Assembly: GCF_015351475.1 (NCBI RefSeq) | Contig: NZ_JADKPR010000005.1 | Span: forward strand, 161,603 to 225,602 | Length of the DNA: 64,000 bases | Reading direction: 5' to 3' | Source: Flavobacterium sp. HJJ | GTDB lineage: Bacteria; Bacteroidota; Bacteroidia; Flavobacteriales; Flavobacteriaceae | Shown here: positions 7,919 to 17,189 of the stretch, piece after piece | How positions within the stretch are numbered: position 1 is the first letter of the stretch | How the letters are laid out: the number at the start of each line of letters is the position of its first letter | Translations under genes and position numbers: made by a program | The notes under the pieces: model-generated | Told to the model about the DNA's origin: nothing | What the model saw: only the letters and a program-made list of their open reading frames with translations | The model's database searches: none

Positions 7919-8962
7919 ATGAAAGCAACAATTACGGCTGTAGGAGGCTTTGTCCCATCTTATATATTAAATAATGATGCAATTACAGCAATGGTTGATA
8001 CAACTTCTGACTGGATTGAAAAAAGAACAGGAATAAAAGAAAGACGAATAGCTAAAAATGATGATCATTCTACTTCCTATCTGGCTGTTGCGGCTATCGA
8101 AAATTTGATACAGAGTTATGAAGTTGATCCGCTTGAAATTCAAGGTTTAATTCTTGCTACTGCTACTCCAGATTATATACTTGCACCTACTGCCAGTAAA
8201 ATTTGTGAGAAAAGCGGACTGCTTAATGCTTTTGGATTCGATATGAATGTGGCTTGCAGTGGCTTTTTGTTTGCTCTTGAAATGGGTGCTACTATGATTG
8301 AAAGCGGACGCTATCAAAAAATAATTATAGTTGGTGCTGATAAAATGAGTTCGATTGTAGATTATCAAGATCGTAATACCTGTATTCTTTTTGGGGACGG
8401 AGCTGGTGCGGTACTTATTGAAAAGGCAGTAGAAGGATATGGAATACAAAAAACAATATTAAAAACAGATGGCAGCGGAACAGATTCATTACTCGTTCCA
8501 GCAGGAGGTTCTAAGAATCCTGCAAGTTTGGTCAGTATTCTTCATAAAAAGCATTTTATCTATCAAGACGGATCGTATGTTTTTAAGAAAGCAGTTGCTT
8601 CAATGAGTGAAGTGTGCAATGAAGTATTGCAGGAAAATGAATGGACTAAAGAAGATATAGATTGGGTAGTGCCACATCAGGCTAATTTGAGGATTATTAA
8701 GGCGGTAAGCGATAATCTAAATATCGATTTTGATAAAGTAAAAGTCAATATTGAAAAATACGGTAACACAACATCGGCGACAGTGCCGTTATGTCTTTGG
8801 GATTTTAAAAATGATTTTAAAGAAGGACAAAATATATTGATTACTACCTTTGGTGCTGGATTTTCCTGGGGAGCTGCCTGTATAAAATGGGGAGTTATGC
8901 GAAGGCGGAAAAACGAAAAATCTAAAGTAAATCAATTGCAGTCTGCGGAGTGTTTGTCTTAG
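7919..8962 (+). CDS. fabH: Beta-ketoacyl-ACP synthase III (FabH-like)
   Basis: This 347-residue thiolase-fold condensing enzyme has the full FabH triad: Cys113 (NVACSGF), His253 (VPHQANLR) and Asn283 (KYGNTTSA). FabH condenses acetyl-CoA or a branched acyl-CoA with malonyl-ACP to start fatty-acid synthesis. The last 20 residues are a basic tail (MRRRKNEKSK) beyond the usual FabH end. It is separated from the fatty-acid cluster and is followed after 37 bp by a two-component system and an efflux pump. It may therefore be a paralogue with a specialised primer role rather than the housekeeping copy (inference). Confidence 0.9.
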   Translation: MKATITAVGGFVPSYILNNDAITAMVDTTSDWIEKRTGIKERRIAKNDDHSTSYLAVAAIENLIQSYEVDPLEIQGLILATATPDYILAPTASKICEKSGLLNAFGFDMNVACSGFLFALEMGATMIESGRYQKIIIVGADKMSSIVDYQDRNTCILFGDGAGAVLIEKAVEGYGIQKTILKTDGSGTDSLLVPAGGSKNPASLVSILHKKHFIYQDGSYVFKKAVASMSEVCNEVLQENEWTKEDIDWVVPHQANLRIIKAVSDNLNIDFDKVKVNIEKYGNTTSATVPLCLWDFKNDFKEGQNILITTFGAGFSWGAACIKWGVMRRRKNEKSKVNQLQSAECLS

Positions 8963-8999
8963 AATTTTCTACTTTCGCAAAAATATAGTAAATTAACCC

Positions 9000-10097
9000 A
9001 TGGATTCAAACATTGGAAAACAATCAGGAAAAAATTTCTTTTACAAATATTACAGGATTGTAGTAATACCTATTGTATTTCTGGTATATCTTTCTACTTA
9101 CTACCTGCTGAATCCTTATAAGAATCGTGAACAAGATACCCTGCTTGTATTGGGCTGGACATTTGATGTTTTTCTGTTGTTAGCATATTGTGCAATTTTG
9201 ACAGAGTTGAGTTTATTTGTAGGACGGAGTCTTAATTACTGGATCAGCTGGGATCAGAAACCAATTTTTAGGGCTTTTCTGCAGTTCTTGTCTATCATTG
9301 TTGGGAATATATTATTGAATTATTTATTCTCTTTTTTATGGGCATACCTTTATTCCTGGAAGCCTCTCAACGAAAGTGAGCTTGTAATGGTATGGCAGTC
9401 TAACGTGATGGCAGCGATTTTGTCTTTTTTTATAAGTTTTATACATACCGGTATTTTTCTGCTGAACCGCTGGCGTGTTACTTCCGAAGAGGCAGCAGAG
9501 TTAAAGGTTAAAGCATCTCAGCTTCAGGAAGCGGTAACCAGATCTGAACTGGAATCATTGCGTTTACAGCTCGATCCGCATTTTGTTTTTAATAATTTCA
9601 GCACGCTCACAGAGTTAATTCACGAAGATCAAAATGAAGCGGCTTCTTTTTTAGAAAATATTACAAAAGTCTATCGTTATATGATTTCTAATCTTGATAA
9701 AAATACCATAACGATCAAAGAAGAAATCGATTTTTTGAACTCTTATTTTTATCTTTTAAAGAAAAGAATGGGCAGTAAAATTGAATTGAAAATGGATGTA
9801 AATTCAGATCATTTAGAATTTCATCTGCCTCCTTTAACATTGCAGCTTTTAGTAGAAAATGCAGTAAAACATAACGTAGCCACAGAATCTAGACCTCTTA
9901 CAATTTTTATTTATTCGGAGGGAAATAATCTTATTGTCAAAAATGCATTACAGATGACTACAGGAAAAAGTCTGGCTTCAACAGGAATCGGGCAGAAAAA
10001 CATCATATTCCGATATAAAATTTTATTTAATCGGGAACCGGTCTTTTCAGAGACGAATGGTTTTTATATCGTGCAGCTACCCTTAAATATAATATAG
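9000..10097 (+). CDS. LytS/AlgZ-type sensor histidine kinase
   Basis: This 365-residue membrane kinase has about four transmembrane helices between residues 20 and 155. A short coiled coil and a His_kinase (PF06580-type) domain follow. The phospho-acceptor is His194 in LQLDPHFVFNNF. The ATPase part shows LQLLVENAVKHN (N box) and STGIGQKNI (G box). The signal is unknown; there is no periplasmic sensor domain, so sensing is probably within the membrane. It is one base from the response-regulator gene and is clearly its partner. Confidence 0.92.
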   Translation: MDSNIGKQSGKNFFYKYYRIVVIPIVFLVYLSTYYLLNPYKNREQDTLLVLGWTFDVFLLLAYCAILTELSLFVGRSLNYWISWDQKPIFRAFLQFLSIIVGNILLNYLFSFLWAYLYSWKPLNESELVMVWQSNVMAAILSFFISFIHTGIFLLNRWRVTSEEAAELKVKASQLQEAVTRSELESLRLQLDPHFVFNNFSTLTELIHEDQNEAASFLENITKVYRYMISNLDKNTITIKEEIDFLNSYFYLLKKRMGSKIELKMDVNSDHLEFHLPPLTLQLLVENAVKHNVATESRPLTIFIYSEGNNLIVKNALQMTTGKSLASTGIGQKNIIFRYKILFNREPVFSETNGFYIVQLPLNII

Positions 10098-10098
10098 T

Positions 10099-10851
10099 AT
10101 GAGAATTTTAATAGTAGAAGATGAGAGTATCAACGCAAGCCGTCTGAAAAGATTACTACTCGAACTGGAACCGGTTTGCGAGATTGTTAATATTATCGAT
10201 ACCGTTGATGGATCTGTCGCTTGGCTGGAATCTAATGAAATGCCCGATTTAATTACAATGGATATTCGTCTGGCTGATGGAATCAGTTTTTCTATTTTCG
10301 AAAAAACGGCAGTTACCTGTCCCGTGATATTTACCACAGCGTATGACGAATATGCGGTTAGGGCTTTTAAAGTAAATAGTATTGATTACTTGATGAAACC
10401 TATTGAAAAGAATGAATTGAAAACGGCTCTCGAAAAATTTAAGGCATTACCTAAAACTCAAAATAGTAATGATATCTCCGAAATTTTAAAAGGCTTTATA
10501 AATAAACCTTCTTACAGGTTACGGTTTTTAGTCAATTATCGAGACGGTTACAAGAGTGTAAATGTTTCAGATATTGATTTTGTGTATTCAGAATTCAAAA
10601 CTTCACATCTGTTTCTAAAGGATACGACAATTATTCCGGTTGCCCATACCATGGAAGAATTGGATGAAGAATTGGATCCTGATATTTTCTTTAGAGCCAA
10701 CAGACAGTTTTTGATCCGTGCAGAGAGTATAAAGTCTATTTCGAATTACTTTAATTCTAAACTCAAAATAGAATTAAAAAGAGCGCCACAACAGGAAGTT
10801 ATTATTAGCAGGGAAAAAGCATCACTTTTTAAAGTTTGGATGGATCGTTAA
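10099..10851 (+). CDS. LytTR-family response regulator
   Basis: This 250-residue regulator has a receiver domain (1-120) with acidic pocket EDE (7-9), phosphorylation site Asp55 (TMDIRLADG) and Lys100 (YLMKPIEK). A LytTR DNA-binding domain follows (about 145-245: VNVSDIDFVYSEF, FFRANRQFLI). It is adjacent to the LytS-type kinase and transcribed toward the RND pump genes 225 bp downstream, which are its most likely targets by position. LytTR proteins bind paired direct repeats; I could not identify a convincing pair in the intergenic region. Confidence 0.93.
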   Translation: MRILIVEDESINASRLKRLLLELEPVCEIVNIIDTVDGSVAWLESNEMPDLITMDIRLADGISFSIFEKTAVTCPVIFTTAYDEYAVRAFKVNSIDYLMKPIEKNELKTALEKFKALPKTQNSNDISEILKGFINKPSYRLRFLVNYRDGYKSVNVSDIDFVYSEFKTSHLFLKDTTIIPVAHTMEELDEELDPDIFFRANRQFLIRAESIKSISNYFNSKLKIELKRAPQQEVIISREKASLFKVWMDR

Positions 10852-10989
10852 TAATATAGACTATAAGTTTCTGTTGAAAAATACTGCTGTCTTTTCAAGA
10901 GAATAAATTAAATATTCTTCGATTTTTATACAAAACAATTCAGTAAAATCTTGAGTTGTGCTATTCTTCGTTTCAGTCCTCAATAAACA

Positions 10990-11022
10990 CGCTTGGGTAA
11001 GTTTTCGATATCCGCCTAAGCG
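10990..11022. promoter_or_regulatory. Inverted repeat upstream of the efflux operon
   Basis: Arms CGCTTGGG (10990-10997) and CCTAAGCG (11015-11022) pair over 8 bp with one G-T wobble around a 17-nt loop, followed by TTTT. It lies between the response regulator and the pump adaptor, 54 bp before the ATG. It may be a terminator for the regulator gene or a control element for the pump operon. Confidence 0.35.
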
Positions 11023-11076
11023 TTTTCACTGTTATTTTGCCATCAAATTCTATCTATTTAATTAAATAAAAGAAAA

Positions 11077-12219
11077 ATGGCAAAACAATTTTATCAAAAT
11101 TATATACCGCTGAAACAGCTAGTTGTTTTATTAATTTTCGGACTTCTTTCCGCGTGTGGAAAAAAAGATCCTGGAGCTGAAGCAGGATATGGAGCTCCAA
11201 AACCAGAAGTTGATTTTTTTCAGGCGCAGTCAATTACAGCTGAAGTAGAAAAAAAATATCCAGGTAGTATCGAAGGAAGCGTAAACGTCGATATTAAAGC
11301 TCAGGTATCTGGTTACCTTGAAGCAATTTATGTAAAAGAAGGCCAGTTTGTTACCAAAGGACAATCTCTTTTTAAAATTAAAGGCGACGTTTTTGCAGAA
11401 CAGGTAAATAGCAGCCGTGCTACTTATAAAAGTGCATTGGCAAATCTAGCCAATGCAAAACTTGAAGTTGAAAAAATAAGACCTCTTGTAGAAGGAAATG
11501 TGTATTCTGATATGCAGTTAAAAACAGCACAGGCAAACTACGAAGCTGCTCAGGCTCAGGCAGCACAGGCAAAAGCAGCTTTAGGTTCTTCGCAGATCAA
11601 TGCTGATTTCTCTTTAATCAAAGCACCTGTAAGCGGATATATCAGCAGAATTCCAAATCGTGTTGGAAATCTTGTCACGCCTGCGGATACCGTTCCATTA
11701 ACTACGCTTTCTGAGATTAATACTGTATTCGTTTATTTTTCATTAAGTGAATCCGATTATCTTTCTTTTGTTAAAGATTCAAAATCAAAAAAATCAGTAA
11801 GTCTCATTATGGCAGATGACAGCGTTTATGAGCAACACGGAACTCTTGAAGTTGCCTCTGGAAACGTAGACCGTACTACGGGTACAATTGCATTAAAAGC
11901 CATTTTTCCTAATCCTAATAAAATACTTCGTTCTGGCGGTTCAGCCAGAGTAGTGCTTAATAATAGTTTATCATCAGTGGTTGCTGTTCCTATGGCGAGT
12001 GTAAAAGATATTCAGGACAAGTTTTTTGTCTTTGTATTAAAATCCGGCAATAAAGTAGCGATGGTTCCTATAGAAATTGAAGGAAGTGCTGGAGCCAATT
12101 ATTTTGCTAAAAGCGGTGTAAAACAGGGAGATAAAATAGCACTAAATTCTATTGATGTATTAAATGACAGTATGGAAGTCGTTCCTAAAGAAGCATCTAA
12201 AGCAACTGCTAAAAATTAA
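11077..12219 (+). CDS. RND efflux periplasmic adaptor lipoprotein
   Basis: This 380-residue membrane-fusion protein starts with a lipoprotein signal peptide (lipobox LLSAC, Cys27). It has paired biotinyl-lipoyl half-motifs (VDIKAQVSGYLEAIYVKEG and ADFSLIKAPVSGYISRI) flanking a helical hairpin (about 110-175), then beta-barrel and membrane-proximal domains. It bridges the inner-membrane pump and the outer-membrane channel. It is first of three genes in an AcrA-AcrB-TolC-type operon, 30 bp before the pump gene. Substrates cannot be told from sequence. Confidence 0.95.
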   Translation: MAKQFYQNYIPLKQLVVLLIFGLLSACGKKDPGAEAGYGAPKPEVDFFQAQSITAEVEKKYPGSIEGSVNVDIKAQVSGYLEAIYVKEGQFVTKGQSLFKIKGDVFAEQVNSSRATYKSALANLANAKLEVEKIRPLVEGNVYSDMQLKTAQANYEAAQAQAAQAKAALGSSQINADFSLIKAPVSGYISRIPNRVGNLVTPADTVPLTTLSEINTVFVYFSLSESDYLSFVKDSKSKKSVSLIMADDSVYEQHGTLEVASGNVDRTTGTIALKAIFPNPNKILRSGGSARVVLNNSLSSVVAVPMASVKDIQDKFFVFVLKSGNKVAMVPIEIEGSAGANYFAKSGVKQGDKIALNSIDVLNDSMEVVPKEASKATAKN

Positions 12220-12248
12220 TTTTTGTTCAAAAAATAAATAACATTTTT

Positions 12249-15200
12249 ATGTTAAAGAAAATTATAGACAGGCCTGTATTGGCCACAGTTATATCTATAG
12301 TCTTGGTTATATTGGGTATTATTGGCCTAACCAGATTATCAGTAACCAGATTTCCTGATATTTCTCCTCCAACCGTTATGGTGAGTGGTTCGTATCCGGG
12401 AGGAAACAGTGAAACCGTAATTCGTTCTGTAGTAACTCCGTTAGAGGAGCAGATAAACGGAGTTGAGAACATGCAGTACATAAAATCCAACGCCAGTAAT
12501 GATGGGACATTCTCTATAAGTGTTATCTTCAAACAAGGTGTAGATCCTGATCAGGCTGCGGTAAATGTGCAGAACAGAGTACAGCAGGCTACGCCAAAAC
12601 TGCCTCAGGAAGTGATTAGAATGGGACTTACTACTTCTAAACAGCAAAACAGTATGATTGTTATTTTCAATATTTATACAGAAGATAATAGCAAGTACGA
12701 TGAATTATTTCTTCAGAATTATGCCAATATCAATCTAGTTCCGCAGATGAAACGTGTTCCGGGAGTTGGACAGGTTCAGATTTTTGGCCAGAAAGATTAT
12801 TCGATGCGTGTATGGCTGGATCCAAGAAAAATGGCTAATGCCGGACTGGTTCCGTCAGATGTTACGCAGGCCATTGCTGATCAGAGTTTAGAATCGGCTC
12901 CGGGAAAATTAGGAGAAGAATCGAATGCAGCTTTAGAATATGTAATACGATATAAGGGAAAGAAAAATAAACCCGAACAGTATGAGAATATTGTAGTTAA
13001 AAACAATGGAAACAATATTTTGAGATTAAAAGATGTAGCCAAAATTGAATTTGGTTCTATTTCTTACAGCGGTAATAATTTATCTAATGGAAAAAATGCT
13101 GTAACAATGGCTATTTTGCAGACTTCAGGGTCTAACGCCAATGATATAGAAATTGGAGTCAATAAAGAAATTGAGCGTTTGCAGAAATCCTTTCCCCCAG
13201 GGATAAAATATGTGAATGTAATGAGTACAAAAGACAAACTGGATGAAGCTACAGGTCAGGTAAAATCGACTTTATTAGAGGCATTCGGCTTAGTATTTAT
13301 AGTGGTTTTCATCTTTCTTCAGGATTTCAGATCTACCATTATTCCGGCTATTGCGGTTCCGGTGGCCATTATAGGAACTTTCTTTTTCCTGCTGGCTTTA
13401 GGATTTACCATTAATATCCTGACACTTTTTGCGCTCGTGCTTGCCATCGGTATTGTCGTCGATGATGCTATTGTGGTTGTAGAAGCTGTGCACAGTAAAA
13501 TGGAAGAAGATGCAGGTCTTACGCCAAAAGAAGCAACTCAGAGTGCAATGTCTGAGATTACTGGAGCCGTAATTTCGATTACACTTGTAATGTCTGCTGT
13601 ATTTATTCCGATTGGTTTTATGACTGGTTCATCGGGTATTTTCTACAAACAGTTTGCTTACACGCTGGCAATTGCCATTATTATTTCTGCAGTAAATGCC
13701 TTGACATTAACTCCTGCGTTATGTGCTTTGTTATTGAAGAATAACCACAGCGGACATGGAAAGGACAATCACAAAACGGGTTTTAAAGAACGTTTTTTTA
13801 CGGGATTCAATACAGGGTTTAATAATCTGACCAACCGATATATCAGCGGAGTTCGTTTTTTAATCAATAGAAAATGGCTGGCTGCGGGATTCGTGTTAAT
13901 CATTAGTGCAATTGCATTTATTTTGATGAACACAACTCCAAAAAGTTTTGTTCCTATGGAAGATGATAACTTTATCCTTTACAGTTTATCAATGCCACCG
14001 GGAACAGCGTTAGACCGTACCAATGCAGTCATCAAAAAAATTGAAAATGAGCTTAAAACAGTAGAGGCAGTTGACGTACAGACCAGTATTACTGGATTTA
14101 ATATTTTGAGTAATAGTGCGAGTTCTGCTTATGGAATGGGATTTATTAAATTAAAACCTAAAAAGGACAGGGGAGAAGTTAAGAATATTGAAGACGTACT
14201 GAATATCATCAGTGCAAAAACAGCCACAATAAAAGAAGGTTCTGTTATGGCACTTCGTATGCCTCCCGTAGAAGGTTTTGGTATGACCAGTGGTGCTGAG
14301 ATTGTGCTTCAGGACAGAATGGCGCGTGATCCGGCAACTTTAAAAGCAATGACCGACAAAGTAATCGGCCAGCTTATGCAGCAACCAGGAGTGCAGTATG
14401 CCTACACCACATTCAGGGCAGATTTTCCGCAATTGGAATTGGAAGTTGATGAGGATAAAGCAAGACAAATGGGTGTGAATGTTCGTGAGATGCTGGGCAA
14501 TATCCAAACTTATTTTGCAGGTGACCAGTCGGCTGATTTTTCAAGATTTGGCAAATTTTACAGAGTTAATGTAAAAGCAGCCGGTATCTTTAGAACCGAT
14601 CTGGATGCTTTTAATGAGATTTTTGTAAGAAACGATAAAATGCAAATGGTTCCTGTAAAATCCATGGTAAAATTGCGTAAAGTCTATGGTCCGGAATCTG
14701 TAAATCGTTACAATCTTTATAATGCTGTAAATATTACTGCAGTGGCACTTCCGGGATTTAGTAACGGGGAAATTATGGCTAATCTGGAAACAGTTTTAGA
14801 TAAACTTCCATCTGATTATAGTTATGAATGGACAGGATTAAGTCTTGAAGAAAAAGCAGGAGGAAACCAGACCATTGCCATTTTTGGGTTATGTCTTCTT
14901 TTTGTTTTCTTCCTTCTGGCCGCCCAATACGAAAGTTATTTATTGCCTTTGGCAGTATTACTTTCTATACCAACAGGAATTTTGGGAGCGTTCCTTGGAA
15001 TAAAAGCTGTTGGCCTTGATAATAATATTTATGTTCAGATTGGACTTATTATGCTTGTTGGTTTATTAGCAAAAAATGCCATTCTGATAGTCGAGTTTGC
15101 TTTACAGCGAAGATTGGCAGGACTTACTATTGCTGAGGCCGCTTTAGAAGGCGCCAAGTCAAGATTGAGACCTATTATTATGACTTCGCTGGCTTTTATC

Positions 15201-15401
15201 GTAGGTATGATTCCGTTAATGTTTGCTTCGGGAGGAACAGCTTTCGGAAATAGATCCATTAGTGTAAGTGCTGCTGCCGGAATGTTCAGCGGTGTAGTAT
15301 TAGGAGTTTTTGTAATCCCATTACTTTTTATACTATTCCAATATTTACAGGAAAAAGTATCGGGTAAGAAAAATATAATTCAAATAGAAAAGCACGAGTA
15401 A
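12249..15401 (+). CDS. RND (HAE1/AcrB-type) multidrug efflux transporter
   Basis: This 1050-residue pump has typical HAE1 length and layout: TM1 near residues 10-30, a large periplasmic loop, TM2-6, a second loop, and TM8-12. The proton-relay motif in TM4 is visible as GIVVDDAIVVVEA. The N-terminus begins with the usual IIDRPVLATV, and AQYESY followed by P marks the second repeat. It exports amphiphilic compounds using the proton gradient, together with the adaptor and the outer-membrane factor. The stop codon overlaps the next start by one base (TAATG), indicating translational coupling. Confidence 0.97.
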   Translation: MLKKIIDRPVLATVISIVLVILGIIGLTRLSVTRFPDISPPTVMVSGSYPGGNSETVIRSVVTPLEEQINGVENMQYIKSNASNDGTFSISVIFKQGVDPDQAAVNVQNRVQQATPKLPQEVIRMGLTTSKQQNSMIVIFNIYTEDNSKYDELFLQNYANINLVPQMKRVPGVGQVQIFGQKDYSMRVWLDPRKMANAGLVPSDVTQAIADQSLESAPGKLGEESNAALEYVIRYKGKKNKPEQYENIVVKNNGNNILRLKDVAKIEFGSISYSGNNLSNGKNAVTMAILQTSGSNANDIEIGVNKEIERLQKSFPPGIKYVNVMSTKDKLDEATGQVKSTLLEAFGLVFIVVFIFLQDFRSTIIPAIAVPVAIIGTFFFLLALGFTINILTLFALVLAIGIVVDDAIVVVEAVHSKMEEDAGLTPKEATQSAMSEITGAVISITLVMSAVFIPIGFMTGSSGIFYKQFAYTLAIAIIISAVNALTLTPALCALLLKNNHSGHGKDNHKTGFKERFFTGFNTGFNNLTNRYISGVRFLINRKWLAAGFVLIISAIAFILMNTTPKSFVPMEDDNFILYSLSMPPGTALDRTNAVIKKIENELKTVEAVDVQTSITGFNILSNSASSAYGMGFIKLKPKKDRGEVKNIEDVLNIISAKTATIKEGSVMALRMPPVEGFGMTSGAEIVLQDRMARDPATLKAMTDKVIGQLMQQPGVQYAYTTFRADFPQLELEVDEDKARQMGVNVREMLGNIQTYFAGDQSADFSRFGKFYRVNVKAAGIFRTDLDAFNEIFVRNDKMQMVPVKSMVKLRKVYGPESVNRYNLYNAVNITAVALPGFSNGEIMANLETVLDKLPSDYSYEWTGLSLEEKAGGNQTIAIFGLCLLFVFFLLAAQYESYLLPLAVLLSIPTGILGAFLGIKAVGLDNNIYVQIGLIMLVGLLAKNAILIVEFALQRRLAGLTIAEAALEGAKSRLRPIIMTSLAFIVGMIPLMFASGGTAFGNRSISVSAAAGMFSGVVLGVFVIPLLFILFQYLQEKVSGKKNIIQIEKHE

Positions 15402-16810
15402 TGAAAATAAAATATTTTATAGGAATTTCTTTTTGCAGCATGATTATGTTGTCATCTTGTGTAGTTGGAAAGAAATATACACGAACAGATTTAAACACAC
15501 CTGAAAAATATAGAGAAGAAGCTGTTGTAACTGGTGATACAGTGCTGCTTCCGTGGAAAACATATTATAGAGATCCTTTATTAGTTCAATTGATAGAAAA
15601 AGCCCTCGTTAAAAATAACGAGGTGCTTGTCGCGATCAAAAACATGGAACAATTGGATCTTAGCTACAAACAGGCAAAATGGGCGTTAACTCCTACACTT
15701 GATTTGAATGCAGGTGCCAGCCGCAGCTATCAGTCAAAAAACTCTTTGAATGGATCATTAAGCTCGCAGCTCACCAGCAAGGATTACATTGATGATTACA
15801 ATGCGACATTAAATTTATCCTGGGAAGCTGATATCTGGGGAAAAGCGGCCATGCAAAAGCGTGATGCAAAAGCATCTTATTTTGCGCAAAAGGAAAACCT
15901 TTCGGCACTTAAAACCAGAATAATTGTTCAGGTTGCTCAAGCTTATTTTAATCTTTTAGGATTGGACGAACAGCTTAAAATTGCTGAGAAAAATATTGAA
16001 TTGAGTACCAATACTTTGAGCATGATGCAGCTTCAGTTCAAATCGGGATTAATCAGTTCTTTGGCTTTAAATCAGACTGAAGCTCAAAAGAAAACTGCTG
16101 AACTTCTAGTACCGCAGGCAAAAGCGAATATTGCGGTACAGGAAAATACGCTTATGGTTTTATGCGGAGAATATCCTGATACTGTCGAGCGTGCCGGAAA
16201 TTTAAATGCAGCTGAAATGGATGTAAAACTTCCATCAGGAGTTCCTGCGTTTCTTTTAAGCCGAAGATCAGACGTAAAAAGTGCAGAATATGCCGTAATG
16301 TCTGCCACAGCAAAAACAGGACTTGCCAAAGCGCAGATGTATCCAGCATTAAGCATAAATCCATCTATTGGAGCTAATTCCTTTGAGTTTGATAACTGGT
16401 TTAACTTTCCGGGATCTATAACCAAGACAATCGCTGTCAATCTGGTACAGCCCATTTTTAAGAAACGCACACTTAGAACTGCTTATGAGATTGCAGCATT
16501 GGAACAGGAAAAATCAGTAATTCAGTTCAAGCAGTCTTTTATAACTGCAGTTGCTGAAGTATCGGGAGCTATGTCAAAATTAAAGTATGCAGATGAACGT
16601 ATGGAAACCGTAACGGAGAAAGCGGTATCTTTAGAAAAAGCAACTGCCAATGCTAATCTTTTGTACAAAAGCGGTATGGCTACTTATCTAGATGTTATTG
16701 TAGCTCAAAATAGTGCGCTCCAAAATGATTTGGATCTTATTGCTATCAAATTAGAAAAACTCAATGCCGCAACAGAACTATATCGTGCACTTGGCGGCGG
16801 TGTGCAATAG
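15401..16810 (+). CDS. TolC/NodT-family outer-membrane efflux lipoprotein
   Basis: This 469-residue protein has a lipobox (MLSSC, Cys20) followed by the NodT-family start VVGKKYTRTDL. Two OEP repeats of long coiled-coil helices follow (about 70-250 and 270-465), with signatures SWEADIWGKA and FLLSRRSDVKSAEY. It forms the trimeric exit duct of the pump encoded immediately upstream. The N-terminal lipid anchor and beta-hairpins place it in the outer membrane. It is the last gene of the operon. Confidence 0.95.
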   Translation: MKIKYFIGISFCSMIMLSSCVVGKKYTRTDLNTPEKYREEAVVTGDTVLLPWKTYYRDPLLVQLIEKALVKNNEVLVAIKNMEQLDLSYKQAKWALTPTLDLNAGASRSYQSKNSLNGSLSSQLTSKDYIDDYNATLNLSWEADIWGKAAMQKRDAKASYFAQKENLSALKTRIIVQVAQAYFNLLGLDEQLKIAEKNIELSTNTLSMMQLQFKSGLISSLALNQTEAQKKTAELLVPQAKANIAVQENTLMVLCGEYPDTVERAGNLNAAEMDVKLPSGVPAFLLSRRSDVKSAEYAVMSATAKTGLAKAQMYPALSINPSIGANSFEFDNWFNFPGSITKTIAVNLVQPIFKKRTLRTAYEIAALEQEKSVIQFKQSFITAVAEVSGAMSKLKYADERMETVTEKAVSLEKATANANLLYKSGMATYLDVIVAQNSALQNDLDLIAIKLEKLNAATELYRALGGGVQ

Positions 16811-16949
16811 ATAGATATTTTTATCTTTTTAAAACACTCAAATTCGGATAAAATAACCGGCATTGTAGTAAAGTGTTTGATGGAAGTCTCATCCATATCA
16901 CAAAAAGAGAAACAAAACTATTGGAAGACAATGGCATTTTAAGCTTTCG

Positions 16950-17003
16950 AAAAAAGTCAATACAGGTATTAAAAGTTCGATTCCAGTCACTGACACTCCA
17001 CAA
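16950..17003 (+). repeat. tRNA/tmRNA 3'-end-like sequence, copy B (possible att site)
   Basis: This 54-bp stretch contains GTTCGATTCC and ends in CTCCACAA. It is the partner of copy A at 3322-3376, in the same orientation and 13.6 kb away, and is likewise followed immediately by a terminator hairpin. It lies in the non-coding gap after the efflux operon. A 101-codon frame crossing it looks spurious. If A and B are attL/attR-like remnants, the region between them, which includes the integrase, is an old island. Confidence 0.45.
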
Positions 17004-17005
17004 AA

Positions 17006-17033
17006 CTTCTCAAGAAATTGGGAAGTTTTTTTG
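17006..17033 (+). terminator. Rho-independent terminator after copy B
   Basis: The stem CTTCTCAA (17006-17013) / TTGGGAAG (17018-17025), with a GAAA tetraloop and flanking AAAA/TTTT pairs, runs into seven T residues. It follows directly on the tRNA-end-like sequence, as in flavobacterial RNA genes. Confidence 0.75.
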
Positions 17034-17189
17034 CTCTGAATTGAAATTTTTTGAAATCCTCATAAAATTGGATCATGCTCAAATTATTAACCGAATAAAT
17101 AACCAGAAATCAAGGACAAATTTTAATATAAACTATTTATTTTGTACTTATATTATGTTATTTTTGAGCGAATTTTAAACCTAAATTAT

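Noticed and set aside
16873..17178. 101-codon plus-strand frame after the efflux operon
   Set aside because: It crosses the tRNA-end-like repeat and a terminator, overlaps the start region of the next gene, and has no domain or composition of a real protein.
17142..17189. Upstream extension of the exported protein gene
   Set aside because: The 16 extra residues precede a complete signal peptide starting at 17190, which would be abolished by the longer start.
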